64,000 nt of DNA from Mucilaginibacter sp. OK268 (GTDB taxonomy: Bacteria; Bacteroidota; Bacteroidia; Sphingobacteriales; Sphingobacteriaceae): positions 806,001 to 870,000 of the forward strand of contig NZ_FNJV01000003.1 of assembly GCF_900103125.1 (NCBI RefSeq), in the 5' to 3' direction. The stretch's first letter is position 1; the number at the start of each line of letters is the position of its first letter. The notes under the pieces are model-generated. The model worked only from the letters and a program-made list of their open reading frames with translations. It was not told the origin of the DNA and did not search any database. The translations under genes and the position numbers were made by a program. Below, in pieces: positions 49,808 through 58,445 of the stretch.

Positions 49808-50980
49808 TTAAGATATTTGTTTAAAAGCTTCGGCGAAGGCCTCCATTTCGTCCATACGGCCAATGCTTACCCGGCACCAGTCCTTGTCATTAAATTTCCA
49901 GTTGCGTACGCCTACCCCACGTTTCATCATTTCGCCTACAAATTTCTTTCCATCCATTTTAAGCGGGAACATCACAAAGTTGGCCGATGAGGGTATATAC
50001 TCATAACCCTCTTTTTTAAGCACGGAATACAAGTACTCTTTTGATTCATTCGTTTTCTTTAAGGTATCATTTAAAAAATCGGTTTCCCGGTAAGCGGCAA
50101 TCGCCGCAGCCAGTGTTGGGGCTGAAATACTCCATGATTGTGTGGTATATTTTTTAAATGTTGCGATAGTATCCGGTTGTGATATAATATACCCCAAACG
50201 CATACCGGCAAAACCGTACAATTTAGAGAAAGTACGCGCCACAATTACATTATTACCCGCTTTAACAGCGCTGATCATGGTGGAAGCCTGCGGATCTGGC
50301 AGGTAATCGATATAAGCTTCGTCAACAAATACCGTAGTTTTTTTGGAAACACGTTCACAAAAAGCTTTCAGCTTCGCGGTATCAACAATAGTGGCGGTTG
50401 GGTTATTGGGGTTACAGATGTAAACCAAACCGGTATTATCATCTACTTTAGCTTCCATAGCGTCCAGGTCGAGTTTATAATCGGCAGTAAGCGGTACTTT
50501 TACCCATTTTCCGTCCAATGCTTCAGCACGACCTGGCAGGTCATCATAAGAAGGGTCACCGGTGATCACCGTTTTACCGCCTTTGGTATAATACATGGCC
50601 GCGGCAAGTAACAGCGGGGTTGAGCCGGCATCCATCAGGATATTCCCTGGTTTTATACCCTCATAATCAGCTATTTTATTATAAAGCAATGGCAGGTCAA
50701 AAAATGGATACTGATAACTTTTTTCAATAGCATTCTGGATAGCTTTTTTAGCAGCAGCCGACGGACCGAAGGGATTTTCATTAGCCAATAGTCTCGCTTT
50801 CAATTCAAACCCAACATTGGCTATAACCTCCTGATCATTCAGGCTACGTGGCGAGGGTTTAAACGAACGGACAACCGGCATTGCCGCCAGCTTACTGATA
50901 GTACCAGAAAAGAGGGCCAGTCCCCCGGCCATAAATGCGCTGGATTTAATCCAGGTTCTGCGGTTTAGTGAATTTGCCAT
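49808..50980 (-). CDS. Tat-exported PLP aminotransferase, HisC-like
   Basis: A 390-residue fold-type I aminotransferase resembling histidinol-phosphate aminotransferase. Residues 1-33 look like a twin-arginine signal (NRRTWIKSSAFMAGGLALF). The catalytic part shows NENPFGPS (68-75), GSTPLLLAA, CNPNNPT (189-195), the PLP-binding Asp220 in VDEAYIDY, and the Schiff-base Lys253 in TFSKLYGFAGMRLGY. A cytoplasmic HisC has no such signal, so this copy probably acts in the periplasm on an amino acid or imidazole compound. It is 160 bases downstream of the amine oxidase gene on the same strand, with palindromes in both flanks. Confidence 0.85.
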   Translation of the reverse strand: MANSLNRRTWIKSSAFMAGGLALFSGTISKLAAMPVVRSFKPSPRSLNDQEVIANVGFELKARLLANENPFGPSAAAKKAIQNAIEKSYQYPFFDLPLLYNKIADYEGIKPGNILMDAGSTPLLLAAAMYYTKGGKTVITGDPSYDDLPGRAEALDGKWVKVPLTADYKLDLDAMEAKVDDNTGLVYICNPNNPTATIVDTAKLKAFCERVSKKTTVFVDEAYIDYLPDPQASTMISAVKAGNNVIVARTFSKLYGFAGMRLGYIISQPDTIATFKKYTTQSWSISAPTLAAAIAAYRETDFLNDTLKKTNESKEYLYSVLKKEGYEYIPSSANFVMFPLKMDGKKFVGEMMKRGVGVRNWKFNDKDWCRVSIGRMDEMEAFAEAFKQIS

Positions 50981-51011
50981 GGTGGTTTGGTTTATGTTTT
51001 TTTAATAAGAT

Positions 51012-51142
51012 GCAAGAGATTAGAGTCAAGAATCAAGATGAGCGCAAACCTGCTCTCTTGTCTTTATCTTTTCATTCTGTATCCTTTGTCTATTTAAATA
51101 TCCTTTCCTATTCTTGATTCTTGACTCTAATCTCTTGACTCT
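51012..51142. repeat. word-type palindrome, family D copy 3
   Basis: Left arm GCAAGAGATTAGAGTCAAGA then ATCAAGATG; right arm CTTGATTCTTGACTCTAATC then TCTTGACTC. The centre has a CT-rich stretch. It lies between the aminotransferase and amine oxidase genes. Confidence 0.82.
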
Positions 51143-52724
51143 ATTTTTGAGCCGGGTATGCCACCTGCTGCTCGCTCATTCTTGCATGCAGGGCGGCCAC
51201 TGTACTTCGGGCCGATTCAAATGCACCGGCCATCCAGGCATTTAAATAAGTTAAATGCTCGCCGGCAAAATATACCTGCTTGTCCGGCTTCAGCAGCACG
51301 GGATATTGAGCCTTACGCGTTTCAGTGGTATAAACTGCCCATCCGCCTAAATTGTATTTGGTTTTGTGCCAGCTTACCGAAAACGAGCGTTCAAATTCTT
51401 TATCGTACTGCGGGTGTATGAGCCTACCTTTTTCCAGCGCGAATTTTTCGCGATCGGCATAGCTTAAAGCGCCTGTTTTCTGGGCCTTTTCGTTAAAGTT
51501 GTAATATCCTATCAAGATACCCTTTTTCCCTAAATAATCATAGGATGGGTAAAAGATCTGCGTCAGATCGTTATTGGTATGGGTAATGCCGCCATAAATA
51601 TGTTCATCCTCTTCCCAAAACCGGCGCTTAAATTGCAAACCTATTTTACCGGTTGAATTATACCCGATATAATCAATAGCCCGGCTTACATCACCCGAGA
51701 AGTTATTGCTGATATTACTTAAAACAGGGAGCGGCAGGGTACAAATACACATATCGCCGGTAAGTACATGTTCGCCCTGGGCATCTTTATAGGTAATTTT
51801 TACACCTTCTGCCAAATTATTGATGGCAGTAACCTCGGCTCCCATTTTTATGGCCGGCGCTACTTTTTTCTCCAGTGCTTTGGCTATCTGATCCATGCCT
51901 CCTACGGCCTGGAACATAGTCATCTGCAACTCGTAAGTATATTCGGCTACGTTATAAAAATCCGGATCCATTAAACCCGAATGCAGGATATCGGCCAGTT
52001 TATGCGCATCGGCAATTTTGCCCGGCCTGTCACCCGCTCCCGGCGATTCGGCGTAGCCCCTGCGTGCCGATGCCTTATAGAGCTTATCAATATCCAAACC
52101 ACCCTCTGCCCTTAAATATTCGATGATCTTTTCGCCATCCTCTTTGGTCAGGTTACTGTCGAGGCTACCATGATCAATGCTTTTGGCCAGCATCTCGGTC
52201 ATGTATCCCCGGATATCGTTATGCACCTCCCTGACCCTTACTTTTTTGTTTGACAGCGGCCCCTTGCCTTCGGCAAAATAATAGGCGCCCTCGTTTACAT
52301 TGTTATAAACCTGTATAGGTACACCCAATTCTTTGCAATAATGCAGGGTAAGCTCATGATGATGTGGTATACGCGAGGGCCCGGCGTTAAAATACAAGCC
52401 ATCATCAAAACGGGCAGTTACAGTGGGTTTATCAATCTCCTGGTGCGTACTACCGTTACGAATACTCCAGCAACGCCCACCGGCCCGCTGACGGGCCTCG
52501 AGTATGGTGCACTGATAACCTAATTTATTCAGTTCGTAAGCACAAGTCATACCGGCAAGCCCAGCCCCCAGTATAATGATGTGTTTGCCTTTGCCGTCAC
52601 CCTGCAAATTAAAAGCATGTGCGGGCGCCGGGCGTAACAAACCCAGGGCCATCATAGCAGGGTAAGCCCCACCGGCAAGCATAGCTCCTTTACCTAAAAA
52701 GTCTCTGCGGGTAATCGTTTTCAA
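51141..52724 (-). CDS. Tat-exported flavin monoamine/L-amino-acid oxidase family protein
   Basis: A 527-residue FAD-dependent oxidase. The N-terminal twin-arginine signal is textbook: TRRDFLGKG (about 5-13), then a hydrophobic stretch and PAPAHAF. The FAD site is IILGAGLAGMTCAYEL (about 50-65) with the ribose Glu in ILEARQRAGGRCW. The C-terminal part has the FAD-covering motif VYFAGEHLTYLNAWMAGAFESA (about 490-511). It likely oxidises an amine or L-amino acid in the periplasm, making H2O2 and ammonia. The start codon is TTG: an in-frame stop lies 15 bases before it and no ATG precedes the Tat motif. Confidence 0.88.
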   Translation of the reverse strand: MKTITRRDFLGKGAMLAGGAYPAMMALGLLRPAPAHAFNLQGDGKGKHIIILGAGLAGMTCAYELNKLGYQCTILEARQRAGGRCWSIRNGSTHQEIDKPTVTARFDDGLYFNAGPSRIPHHHELTLHYCKELGVPIQVYNNVNEGAYYFAEGKGPLSNKKVRVREVHNDIRGYMTEMLAKSIDHGSLDSNLTKEDGEKIIEYLRAEGGLDIDKLYKASARRGYAESPGAGDRPGKIADAHKLADILHSGLMDPDFYNVAEYTYELQMTMFQAVGGMDQIAKALEKKVAPAIKMGAEVTAINNLAEGVKITYKDAQGEHVLTGDMCICTLPLPVLSNISNNFSGDVSRAIDYIGYNSTGKIGLQFKRRFWEEDEHIYGGITHTNNDLTQIFYPSYDYLGKKGILIGYYNFNEKAQKTGALSYADREKFALEKGRLIHPQYDKEFERSFSVSWHKTKYNLGGWAVYTTETRKAQYPVLLKPDKQVYFAGEHLTYLNAWMAGAFESARSTVAALHARMSEQQVAYPAQK

Positions 52725-52940
52725 TAAGCGTTTTATGTTTTATACTATGTTGTGTGTTAAAGATAATTTATTTTACGTTTTAATAAAAGACATAGCACAA
52801 ATTTTTAAATATGATAATATCTACAGGCTTTGTATGAATTATTATCAACAAGGGCAAACACACCTCCGTCATCGCAAACCCCCGGCATAGCTTATTTTAA
52901 AAAGACATCGCTCCCCTTTTTCAAAAAGAATAAAAATAAA

Positions 52941-52971
52941 TTTGGATTACTACGAAACTTTCGTAGATTTA
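52941..52971 (+). promoter_or_regulatory. promoter of the blaI-like gene, TTTG-N19-TAGATTTA
   Basis: TTTG at 52941-52944 and TAGATTTA at 52964-52971, seven of eight matches to TAnnTTTG, with the standard 19-base spacing. It overlaps both operator palindromes, so repressor binding would block it. Confidence 0.65.
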
Positions 52972-52987
52972 CGAAACAATCGTAAAT
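52950..52987 (+). promoter_or_regulatory. two BlaI-type operators
   Basis: Two palindromes TACGA-N5-TCGTA: CTACGAAACTTTCGTAG at 52950-52966 (eight-base arms, one-base centre) and ATTTACGAAACAATCGTAAAT at 52967-52987 (centre 5 bases). They are 19 bases apart and lie directly before the ATG of the repressor gene. Confidence 0.82.
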
Positions 52988-52990
52988 ACA

Positions 52991-53347
52991 ATGGAGAAAT
53001 TATCGCAACAAGAGGAAGAAGCCATGCAGGCGGTGTGGCAGTGCGGCCCCGGTTTTATTAAAGATTTTCTGGATCAATTGCAGGAACCCAAACCTCCTTA
53101 TACCACCCTGGCATCCACCATTAAGAACCTGGAGCGCAAGGAATTTTTAAAAAGCGAAAAAATGGGCAATTCGCTCCGTTACATCCCCATCATTAAAGAG
53201 GAGGAATATAAAAAACGCTTTATGAGTGGTTTTGTGAGTGATTACTTCCAAAACTCTTACAAAGACCTGGTAACGTTTTTCGCCAACGAAAAAAAGATAA
53301 GCGCCAGCGATTTGCAGGAGATCATTAAACTAATTGAAAAACAATAA
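52991..53347 (+). CDS. BlaI/MecI/CopY family repressor
   Basis: A 118-residue winged-helix repressor. The HTH part spans about 5-75: LSQQEEEAMQAVWQCGPGFIKDFLDQL, then PYTTLASTIKNLERKEFLKSEKMGNSLRYIPI, matching the BlaI pattern. The C-terminal helices form the dimer surface. Two operator palindromes lie just before the gene, indicating autoregulation. It is followed after 11 bases by an M56 peptidase gene, the usual sensor-protease partner which inactivates the repressor. The pair is common in Bacteroidota and does not by itself mean beta-lactam resistance. Confidence 0.94.
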   Translation: MEKLSQQEEEAMQAVWQCGPGFIKDFLDQLQEPKPPYTTLASTIKNLERKEFLKSEKMGNSLRYIPIIKEEEYKKRFMSGFVSDYFQNSYKDLVTFFANEKKISASDLQEIIKLIEKQ

Positions 53348-53358
53348 ACCTTAATACC

Positions 53359-55116
53359 ATGCCAGCACTGTTTGTTTTTTTACTTAAAGTAAATATGGCC
53401 CTGTTATTGTTTTGCGCGGGTTATTACCTGGTGCTCAGGCCGCTTACTTTTTATACGCTTAACCGTATTTACCTGCTTGCAGCCATCGTATTTGCCAGTG
53501 TGTACCCCTGGTTAAACCTTTCGGCTTTTGTGCAGCGGCACGAGGAGTTGGTGAAACCGGTACAACAAGTAGTTATCAATTGGCAGGCACCGGTACAAAG
53601 CCTGGTAAAACCATTGAGCCAACCCGATTACTGGCGCTGGGCCGAAGTTATTTTCTGGCTGGGAGCCTACATATTGGCCATTAAACTGGTGGTGCAGCTA
53701 TTTTCACTATACAGATTGTATAAAAGCTCCAAACCAGCTACCATCAACAATCACCAGGTACGGATTATGGATAGAGACGCGGCACCTTTCTCTTTCTGGC
53801 AAAGCATTTTTGTAAATCCGTCAAAACATGAACCCGCTGATCTGAAGGCCATATTATTGCATGAGCAGATCCACGTGAATGAGTGGCATACCGCCGATAT
53901 ATTGCTGGCCGAGGTAAGCAGTATTTTTTACTGGTTTAATCCAGGCATATGGCTAATGAAAAAGGCTATCCGGGAAAACGTAGAGTTTATAACCGACCGC
54001 AAGATACTGAACCATGGTATCGATAGTAAAACCTATCAGTACAGCCTGGTTTCGGTAAGTTTTAACAACCAACAGCCCGGTATAGTGAACCATTTTAATA
54101 TATCAACCATCAAAAAACGCATTATCATGATGAACGCTAAAAGATCTTCGAAAATAAACCTTACCCGGTATGCCTTCCTGGTACCCGCGGTGATTACTTT
54201 ACTACTGATATTCAGCATAACAACGGCCGATTTTGCCAAACCGATCAGGATAAAGCTAGCTAATGCGGTTAAACCGCTAACAAGCATGGTAGCTGTAGAG
54301 GCTATTCCTAATCCCGCAGGTGGCAATGTTACTTTTACTAAGCCTAAAAAGGCCGCTCATAAAGTCATCAAAACAATCTCGGGCTTTAAGGCGGATACCA
54401 ATAAAAAACATTTAGTTATCGTTAGAGATAATATCGATAAGGACTCCATAGTTTGTTATATCAATGGAGTAAGAGGCAATCTAAAAAATATTGATCCTAA
54501 TAATATAGCACAGGTTAATGTAATAAAGGGCGACCGCGTAAGTGACCTGCCTCCATTTATTAACCAGGATGATGTAAGAAATACTGGCGTAGTACTTATT
54601 GTTACTAAAGATTCGCCTGAGGGAAAAGTAATAGAAAGATCTAAACAATCAAATGGTGTTACTGTAACTGGCTATAGAGCAAGCCCCAAGGTGAGTGTAA
54701 CTGGCACTACAGTAAAAGCTTACCCCACAACGGCTGTTAGCAGCAGCGCTAGCGTAAATGTTGCCCCGTATGTAGTCACTGCTGATACTGCCATAAGGGT
54801 AAATGTAAAGAGCAATGCGAAGGCTCACATTATAAGGGTTTCATCCACTTCAAGCGTATCAGTTAATGGTAAAAGCACCGCTGCTCAGAACATCTCAGTA
54901 AACAATGATGAAGGCATGCATATTTCTTTTGATAAAGATAAAACCCCATTGATCCTGGTTGATGGAAAGGAAATACCCGCCGCTGATATCAATAAAATAA
55001 ATCCTAAGGCGATTGAAAGTATGAATGTTATCAATGGCGAAGACACCGTAAAAAAATACGGCAATAAGGCAAAAGATGGGGTTATACAGATAACAACTAA
55101 GAAGAAGACTGATTAA
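53359..55116 (+). CDS. M56 family metallopeptidase (BlaR1-like) with plug-like repeats
   Basis: A 585-residue membrane protease. Helices are at about 5-25, 33-52 and 98-117; the zinc motif HEQIH (H168, E169, H172) lies in a cytoplasmic or membrane-side loop, with a fourth helix at about 268-288. The long outer C-terminal part lacks a penicillin-binding domain; instead it has two plug-like repeats, about 350-425 (IVCYINGVRGN ... NTGVVLIVTK) and about 528-584 (LILVDGKEIPA ... KDGVIQITTK), like the ends of SusC plugs. It is 11 bases after the repressor gene. It probably senses envelope signals and cleaves the BlaI-type repressor. Confidence 0.88.
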   Translation: MPALFVFLLKVNMALLLFCAGYYLVLRPLTFYTLNRIYLLAAIVFASVYPWLNLSAFVQRHEELVKPVQQVVINWQAPVQSLVKPLSQPDYWRWAEVIFWLGAYILAIKLVVQLFSLYRLYKSSKPATINNHQVRIMDRDAAPFSFWQSIFVNPSKHEPADLKAILLHEQIHVNEWHTADILLAEVSSIFYWFNPGIWLMKKAIRENVEFITDRKILNHGIDSKTYQYSLVSVSFNNQQPGIVNHFNISTIKKRIIMMNAKRSSKINLTRYAFLVPAVITLLLIFSITTADFAKPIRIKLANAVKPLTSMVAVEAIPNPAGGNVTFTKPKKAAHKVIKTISGFKADTNKKHLVIVRDNIDKDSIVCYINGVRGNLKNIDPNNIAQVNVIKGDRVSDLPPFINQDDVRNTGVVLIVTKDSPEGKVIERSKQSNGVTVTGYRASPKVSVTGTTVKAYPTTAVSSSASVNVAPYVVTADTAIRVNVKSNAKAHIIRVSSTSSVSVNGKSTAAQNISVNNDEGMHISFDKDKTPLILVDGKEIPAADINKINPKAIESMNVINGEDTVKKYGNKAKDGVIQITTKKKTD

Positions 55117-55171
55117 GGATTAGGGAAACTTTTGTCCACTCGGGGTCCTCCGCGAGAGACCCTGAAGGGAC

Positions 55172-55292
55172 AAAAAGTGGGTTTACACTTTTAACCCATT
55201 ATTTGATAAAAAATTACTTCAATTATCTTATTTTCAAGTAGTTAAATCAATGTTAACCATGAAAAAGTGTAAACCATGTAAACCCACTTTTT
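55172..55292. repeat. long inverted repeat AAAAAGTGGGTTTACA
   Basis: Left AAAAAGTGGGTTTACACTTTT (55172-55192) pairs with the complement of AAAAAGTGTAAACC...GTAAACCCACTTTTT (55262-55292); the right copy has nine extra bases in the middle. The loop is about 70 bases and AT-rich. It lies in a gap between the converging M56 and topoisomerase genes. Confidence 0.7.
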
Positions 55293-55334
55293 AGATAACA
55301 CAATGGCCCTACAGATCACAATTAATAGCACCAA

Positions 55335-56420
55335 CTAACTGGCTTCGGCCAGTTTTTCTGTTTCAAGGAGGGTGAGCAATGCTTTTTCGGCCTGGTTAAG
55401 CTCGGTGGCTTTTTCATCCTTCTCTTCATCAAGCTCGCTGATATATTTAAACAGTGTACCTTCCTCATAACTTTTAATCACCGATGGATGCACATAATAC
55501 TTTTTACAAACCGAACGGGTATTGCCCAAGCTAACAGCAACTTCGTCAATTACGCTGATGATTTTTTTACGGCACTCCGTTACATTGGCAAATTCACCAG
55601 CCGATTTAAACGCATATAAAGCGCTTACACTGCCTGCCCAGGTACGAAAATCTTTGGCCGTAAAATCTTCGCCGGTGATCTCTTTCAGGTAATTATTAAT
55701 GTCGCCAGAGTCAATGCTGCGGCGCTCACCGGCTTCGTCATAGTACTGAAAAAGCTCTTTTCCAGGAATGTCGCGACATTGCTTTACCAGCCGGGCCAGT
55801 TTTCTGCTTTGCAGGCTTACTTTATGTTGCACCCCTTTTTTCCCTTTAAATTCAAACCTGATGGTTGATCCTTCAATTTTAATATGCCGGTTTTGCAGGG
55901 TGGTTAGGCCAAAAGAGCCATACAGTTTTTGATATGATTCGTTCCCTACCCTGATGCTGGTCAATTCCATGAGGCGCACAGCAAGGGCAACCACCTTTTC
56001 ATGATCGGGATTCGGGCGGGCCAGATCTTTATCTACCTGCTCGCGTATAGCCGGTAAATACGATGCAAAAGTTTGCAGGCGATGATATTTGGATTGATTG
56101 CGGATCTGGTTCCAGCCCGAATGATACCTGTATTGTTTCCGTCTGGCAGCATCGATGCCGGTAAATTGCAAATGGCCGTTTTCATAGGGTGATATCCACA
56201 CATCGGTATACGCTGGCGGAATAACCAAGCGGGTGAACCTCGTTATCAATTCCTGATCCTTTACCAATTTACCGTCGGTATCGCAAAAACTCCATCCTTT
56301 CCCGGATCTTTTACGGGTATACCCGGGTGTTGAATCTGATACATATCGCAAACCTACCGCCTTTGCAGTAACCTTTGGGTCGCGACCAATTTTTTCCAGT
56401 TTTTGCAGCAATCGGTTCAT
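55335..56420 (-). CDS. DNA topoisomerase IB
   Basis: A 361-residue type IB topoisomerase of the poxvirus-like bacterial kind, relaxing DNA supercoils by nicking one strand through a Tyr. The N-terminal domain ends about residue 95 (GIDAARRKQYRYHSGWNQIRNQSKY). The catalytic part has LTSIRVGNESYQKLYGSFGL with the first Arg, the Lys in KGKKGVQHKV, and EDFTAKDFRTWAGS with the second Arg and a His/Asn-like residue. The nucleophilic Tyr is in VCKKYYVHPSVI near residue 315. The last 40 residues are Glu/Lys-rich. The gene is monocistronic, downstream of an inverted repeat. Confidence 0.93.
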   Translation of the reverse strand: MNRLLQKLEKIGRDPKVTAKAVGLRYVSDSTPGYTRKRSGKGWSFCDTDGKLVKDQELITRFTRLVIPPAYTDVWISPYENGHLQFTGIDAARRKQYRYHSGWNQIRNQSKYHRLQTFASYLPAIREQVDKDLARPNPDHEKVVALAVRLMELTSIRVGNESYQKLYGSFGLTTLQNRHIKIEGSTIRFEFKGKKGVQHKVSLQSRKLARLVKQCRDIPGKELFQYYDEAGERRSIDSGDINNYLKEITGEDFTAKDFRTWAGSVSALYAFKSAGEFANVTECRKKIISVIDEVAVSLGNTRSVCKKYYVHPSVIKSYEEGTLFKYISELDEEKDEKATELNQAEKALLTLLETEKLAEAS

Positions 56421-56571
56421 GTAAATGGAACAACAAAGTCCATACCACTAAGTTTTGCCGACCAGGGACTGGGATGGAAGTACCCGAACCAACTTTCAAT
56501 TAATAATGATGTTTATATTTATAAATGTTGGATAGTTAGCTAATTTCACATCAAACAAAAACCACTAATTG

Positions 56572-57585
56572 ATGAAATACAATTTTTTAGGAAATACCGG
56601 CTTGCTGGTTTCTGAGCTTTGCTTTGGTACCATGACCTTTGGCGGCACCGGCTTGTATGAGGCCATTGGTAAAGCCCAGCAAAAGGAAGTTAACGACATC
56701 ATGAAAACAGTTGTTGACTCGGGCATCAACTTTATTGATACCGCCAATGTATATTCCTTTGGCGAATCTGAATCGCTGTTGGGCCAGTCTATCAAAGATG
56801 TAGGGCTCGACCGCAACCAGTTGGTTATTGCTACTAAAGTACGTGCCTTTTTAAACCAGGGACAAAACAGCGGTGGTTTATCCCGCTATCATATATTTCA
56901 ATCAGTTGATGCCAGCTTAAAACGTTTGCAGTTGGATCATACCGACATCTTATACGTACACGGTGTTGATTACCATACACCTGTGGAAGAGATCATGCGA
57001 TCATTAAACGATATTGTTTTAAGCGGCAAAGTGCGCTATGTGGCCGTATGCAACTGGCCCGGCTGGATGGTCATGAAAGCCATGGGTATTGCCGAAAAAA
57101 ATGGCTGGCACAAATTTATAGGCATGCAATGCTTTTACTCATTGGCCGGGCGGGATATTGAAAGAGAGATATTACCGGTGGCTATTGATCAAAACCTCGC
57201 TATGATGCCCTGGAGCCCGTTAGCGGGTGGCTTTTTATCGGGTAAGTTTACCCGTAATAACCAAAACGCCGAAGGATCGCGCAGGTCGACGTTTGATTTT
57301 CCGCCGATTGATAAAGAAAAAGCTTATGATATAATCGACGTGATTGTGGAAATAGGTAAACAGCATAATGTATCTGCGGCGCAAATTGCGCTGGCATGGG
57401 TACGTCTTCAAAAAGGAATTACGAGTACAATCATCGGGGCAAAAACTAATGATCAATTGCTGGATAATATCAAATCAACCGAAATAGAATTGTCGACCAA
57501 TGATCTCCAAAAGATCAATGAAGTAAGCGCGCTCCCCGTTGAATATCCAGGCTGGATCATTGATTATCAGCATAGATTCAGATAG
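56572..57585 (+). CDS. aldo/keto reductase, YhdN/L-glyceraldehyde-3-phosphate-reductase-like
   Basis: A 337-residue NADPH-dependent reductase of the AKR superfamily. The tetrad is in NFIDTANVYSFGESESLLG (Asp, Tyr), VIATKVRA (Lys) and YVHGVDYHTP (His). The C-terminal cofactor motif is TIIGAKTNDQLLDNI. It differs from the AKR at 12 kb in length and motif details, being the longer Tas/YhdN-like type. The start is the ATG at MKYNFLGN, not the TTG one codon earlier. It has a shared terminator with the converging OMP gene. Substrate unknown. Confidence 0.9.
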   Translation: MKYNFLGNTGLLVSELCFGTMTFGGTGLYEAIGKAQQKEVNDIMKTVVDSGINFIDTANVYSFGESESLLGQSIKDVGLDRNQLVIATKVRAFLNQGQNSGGLSRYHIFQSVDASLKRLQLDHTDILYVHGVDYHTPVEEIMRSLNDIVLSGKVRYVAVCNWPGWMVMKAMGIAEKNGWHKFIGMQCFYSLAGRDIEREILPVAIDQNLAMMPWSPLAGGFLSGKFTRNNQNAEGSRRSTFDFPPIDKEKAYDIIDVIVEIGKQHNVSAAQIALAWVRLQKGITSTIIGAKTNDQLLDNIKSTEIELSTNDLQKINEVSALPVEYPGWIIDYQHRFR

Positions 57586-57645
57586 GCTGAAGAAGTTTTG
57601 GAGTTCAAGTAATGAGTTTTGAGCGACCTGTGAACTTCAACAAAC

Positions 57646-57678
57646 AAAAAGGGAAGCTATAAATAGCTTCCCTTTTTT
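57646..57678. terminator. bidirectional terminator AAAAAGGGAAGCTAT
   Basis: 15-bp stem AAAAAGGGAAGCTAT / ATAGCTTCCCTTTTT, ending in T6 on the plus strand and in a run of T on the minus strand. It sits between the converging AKR and outer-membrane barrel genes. Confidence 0.9.
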
Positions 57679-57694
57679 ATATCAGATAGTAAAA

Positions 57695-58231
57695 TTACAA
57701 CCCAAATCCATAAGCTACGCGTAAGGCAAATATGCCCAGATGATCTTGTTTGTAGGTAAGATAGTCATAATGAAGTCCAAAATCCCAGTGTTTAGTAGCA
57801 TAACCTAAGTTAGGCGACAGATCTAAACGACGAGGACCCCAATCCGGACCTTCCAGTTTCTCAAAGGCAACACCAATTTCACCACCTACATATATATTGG
57901 GTAGAAAAAACTCTTTAACACCAGCTTTGATAGGCAGCTCACCATAGCTTTGATATCTTCTGTCTTGTCCGGGTATTTTTTTCGGAAAAAAGTGATAACC
58001 ACCGGCAGTAAATGTGATGGCAAGGTCATTAGTGACACCATACTGCAGGCGCGCGGTTCCGCCTAAACTGAAATTTGTACCCAGTTTGGCAACTCCTGTC
58101 GGAAGTCCCGATTCTACGCCTAAGCTTAAAACAAAAGCCTTGGCTGGGGTAGTTTGTGCTTTTACGTCAGTTGCAAAAAACAAAATAGCTGCCATGAAAG
58201 CTACACCTATTAGTTTTGATAGTTTTTTCAT
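57695..58231 (-). CDS. outer-membrane beta-barrel protein, 178 aa
   Basis: An exported barrel-like protein. Residues 1-26 form a signal peptide (ATDVKAQ). The mature part alternates in beta-barrel style: AFVLSLGVESGLPTG, GTARLQYGVTNDLAITFTAGGYHFF, IYVGGEIGVAFEKL, HWDFGLHYDYLTYK and LGIFALRVAYGFGL, ending in a hydrophobic residue. About eight strands are likely. It has no recognised ligand. Its gene is divergent from yceI and shares a terminator with the preceding gene. Confidence 0.8.
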   Translation of the reverse strand: MKKLSKLIGVAFMAAILFFATDVKAQTTPAKAFVLSLGVESGLPTGVAKLGTNFSLGGTARLQYGVTNDLAITFTAGGYHFFPKKIPGQDRRYQSYGELPIKAGVKEFFLPNIYVGGEIGVAFEKLEGPDWGPRRLDLSPNLGYATKHWDFGLHYDYLTYKQDHLGIFALRVAYGFGL

Positions 58232-58445
58232 TTGTAATAATTTTTAGTAAACAATATTTATATACATTACTATCTCATTTACAAATAGGTTGCCTCGCTC
58301 TCAATTTATTTTTTAAAATCGAGCAGAAAAAACTACATGGTAACGGAAATTTTTAACACAGGCAACCTATTACTTAAAGCCATCGTATTTTTTGTAACGA
58401 CCATCATTTAACCGGGGTTATATATCAAACCAAAAAAATATTAAA

